From an uncultured Phascolarctobacterium sp. (GTDB lineage: Bacteria; Bacillota; Negativicutes; Acidaminococcales; Acidaminococcaceae): a stretch of 39,302 nt of DNA. Position numbers and translations under genes: made by a program. Within the stretch, counting starts at the first letter, position 1. Each line of letters opens with the position of its first letter. The stretch covers positions 1-39,302 of the forward strand of contig CAUDEF010000019.1 in NCBI GenBank assembly GCA_958448515.1, read 5' to 3'. This document shows, in pieces, positions 39,171 through 39,302 of the stretch. The notes under the pieces were generated by a model. The model was not told the origin of the DNA. It was given only the letters and a program-made list of their open reading frames with translations, and did no database searches.

Positions 39171-39302
39171 TTATGCCGCAAATTTAATTTCTCTGCTATG
39201 CTTAACCATTCTGCCATAAGGGCAGTTTTCAGCTACAGCGCAGTAGTCTCTGCATTTTCTGTCATGCCAGCGTTCTTTGGCTGAACATAATTCCGGAAGA
39301 TA
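39171..39302 (-). CDS. Partial Cys-rich protein, C-terminus only (cut by the window edge)
   Basis: An open frame enters from the right edge and stops with TAA at 39171-39173, giving 43 residues. It contains LCSAKERWHDRKC followed by RDYCAVAENCPYG, that is, a C-x10-C-x3-C-x5-C pattern. Such a tail could bind zinc or an iron-sulfur cluster. Phage PD-(D/E)XK nucleases of the Cas4/AddB or DUF2800 type end in similar C-x2-C-x5-C clusters, but the spacing here is not identical, so this is only a suggestion. It is on the same strand as, and upstream of, the toxin-antitoxin operon. Confidence 0.5.
   Translation of the reverse strand, partial: YLPELCSAKERWHDRKCRDYCAVAENCPYGRMVKHSREIKFAA

Noticed and set aside
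1..39302. CRISPR arrays, insertion sequences or rRNA
   Set aside because: No regularly spaced repeats of suitable length, no transposase and no rRNA-like sequence were seen on either strand.

Overview
This window looks like the chromosome of a low-GC, non-sporulating Firmicute, most likely a Negativicute of the Phascolarctobacterium/Acidaminococcus type. That placement is an inference from gene order and protein character, not a database match. The first two thirds preserve the gene order around Bacillus subtilis mfd-yabM-yabN-divIC-yabR-tilS-hprT-ftsH-coaX-dusB-lysS. The sporulation genes that sit among these in Bacillus (spoVT, yabP, yabQ, spoIIE) and rqcP/yabO are absent.

Layout. (1) 1-618: AT-rich DNA and one small exported Pro/Lys/Asp-rich protein, ending in a terminator shared with lysS. 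(2) 637-26136, all on the minus strand: housekeeping genes in several transcription units. In order of transcription these are ywiB-argS-pyrG, sppA-yip1, glpX, mfd-murJ-like-yabN, hup, divIC, yabR, tilS-hpt, ftsH, birA, coaX-dusB, a two-gene unit of unknown function, and greA-lysS. Clear sigma-A promoters and hairpin terminators separate most units. (3) 26414-33822, plus strand: a sodium:solute symporter, a complete pstSCAB-phoU phosphate operon behind a Pho-box-like repeat array, and three single genes (DUF3783, YajQ, DUF1232). (4) 33869-36445, minus strand: the methionine genes metY-metA under a T-box leader whose specifier codon reads ATG (Met). (5) 36546-39302: the end of an integrated mobile element. 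It starts at a 45-bp 3' fragment of a tRNA-Arg(CCU) gene, followed by three 11-bp-spaced repeats. It carries an Xre regulator, an ERF single-strand annealing protein, two small proteins of unknown function, a Phd/ParE-type toxin-antitoxin pair and the end of a Cys-rich gene cut by the window edge.

How the genes work together. The minus-strand block covers tRNA charging and modification (lysS, argS, tilS, dusB), cofactors (coaX, birA), nucleotide supply and salvage (pyrG, hpt, yabN), envelope and proteolysis (ftsH, sppA, divIC, murJ-like) and transcription-coupled repair and elongation (mfd, greA). MetA has Glu111, so it should make O-acetylhomoserine, the substrate of MetY next to it.

The most unusual items are: an acyl-ACP-reductase-like protein with its catalytic cysteine, coupled to an uncharacterised partner; a PstS whose two halves are in swapped (circularly permuted) order; and the tRNA-Arg attachment end with its regularly spaced repeats. 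I saw no rRNA, complete tRNA, CRISPR array or insertion sequence.
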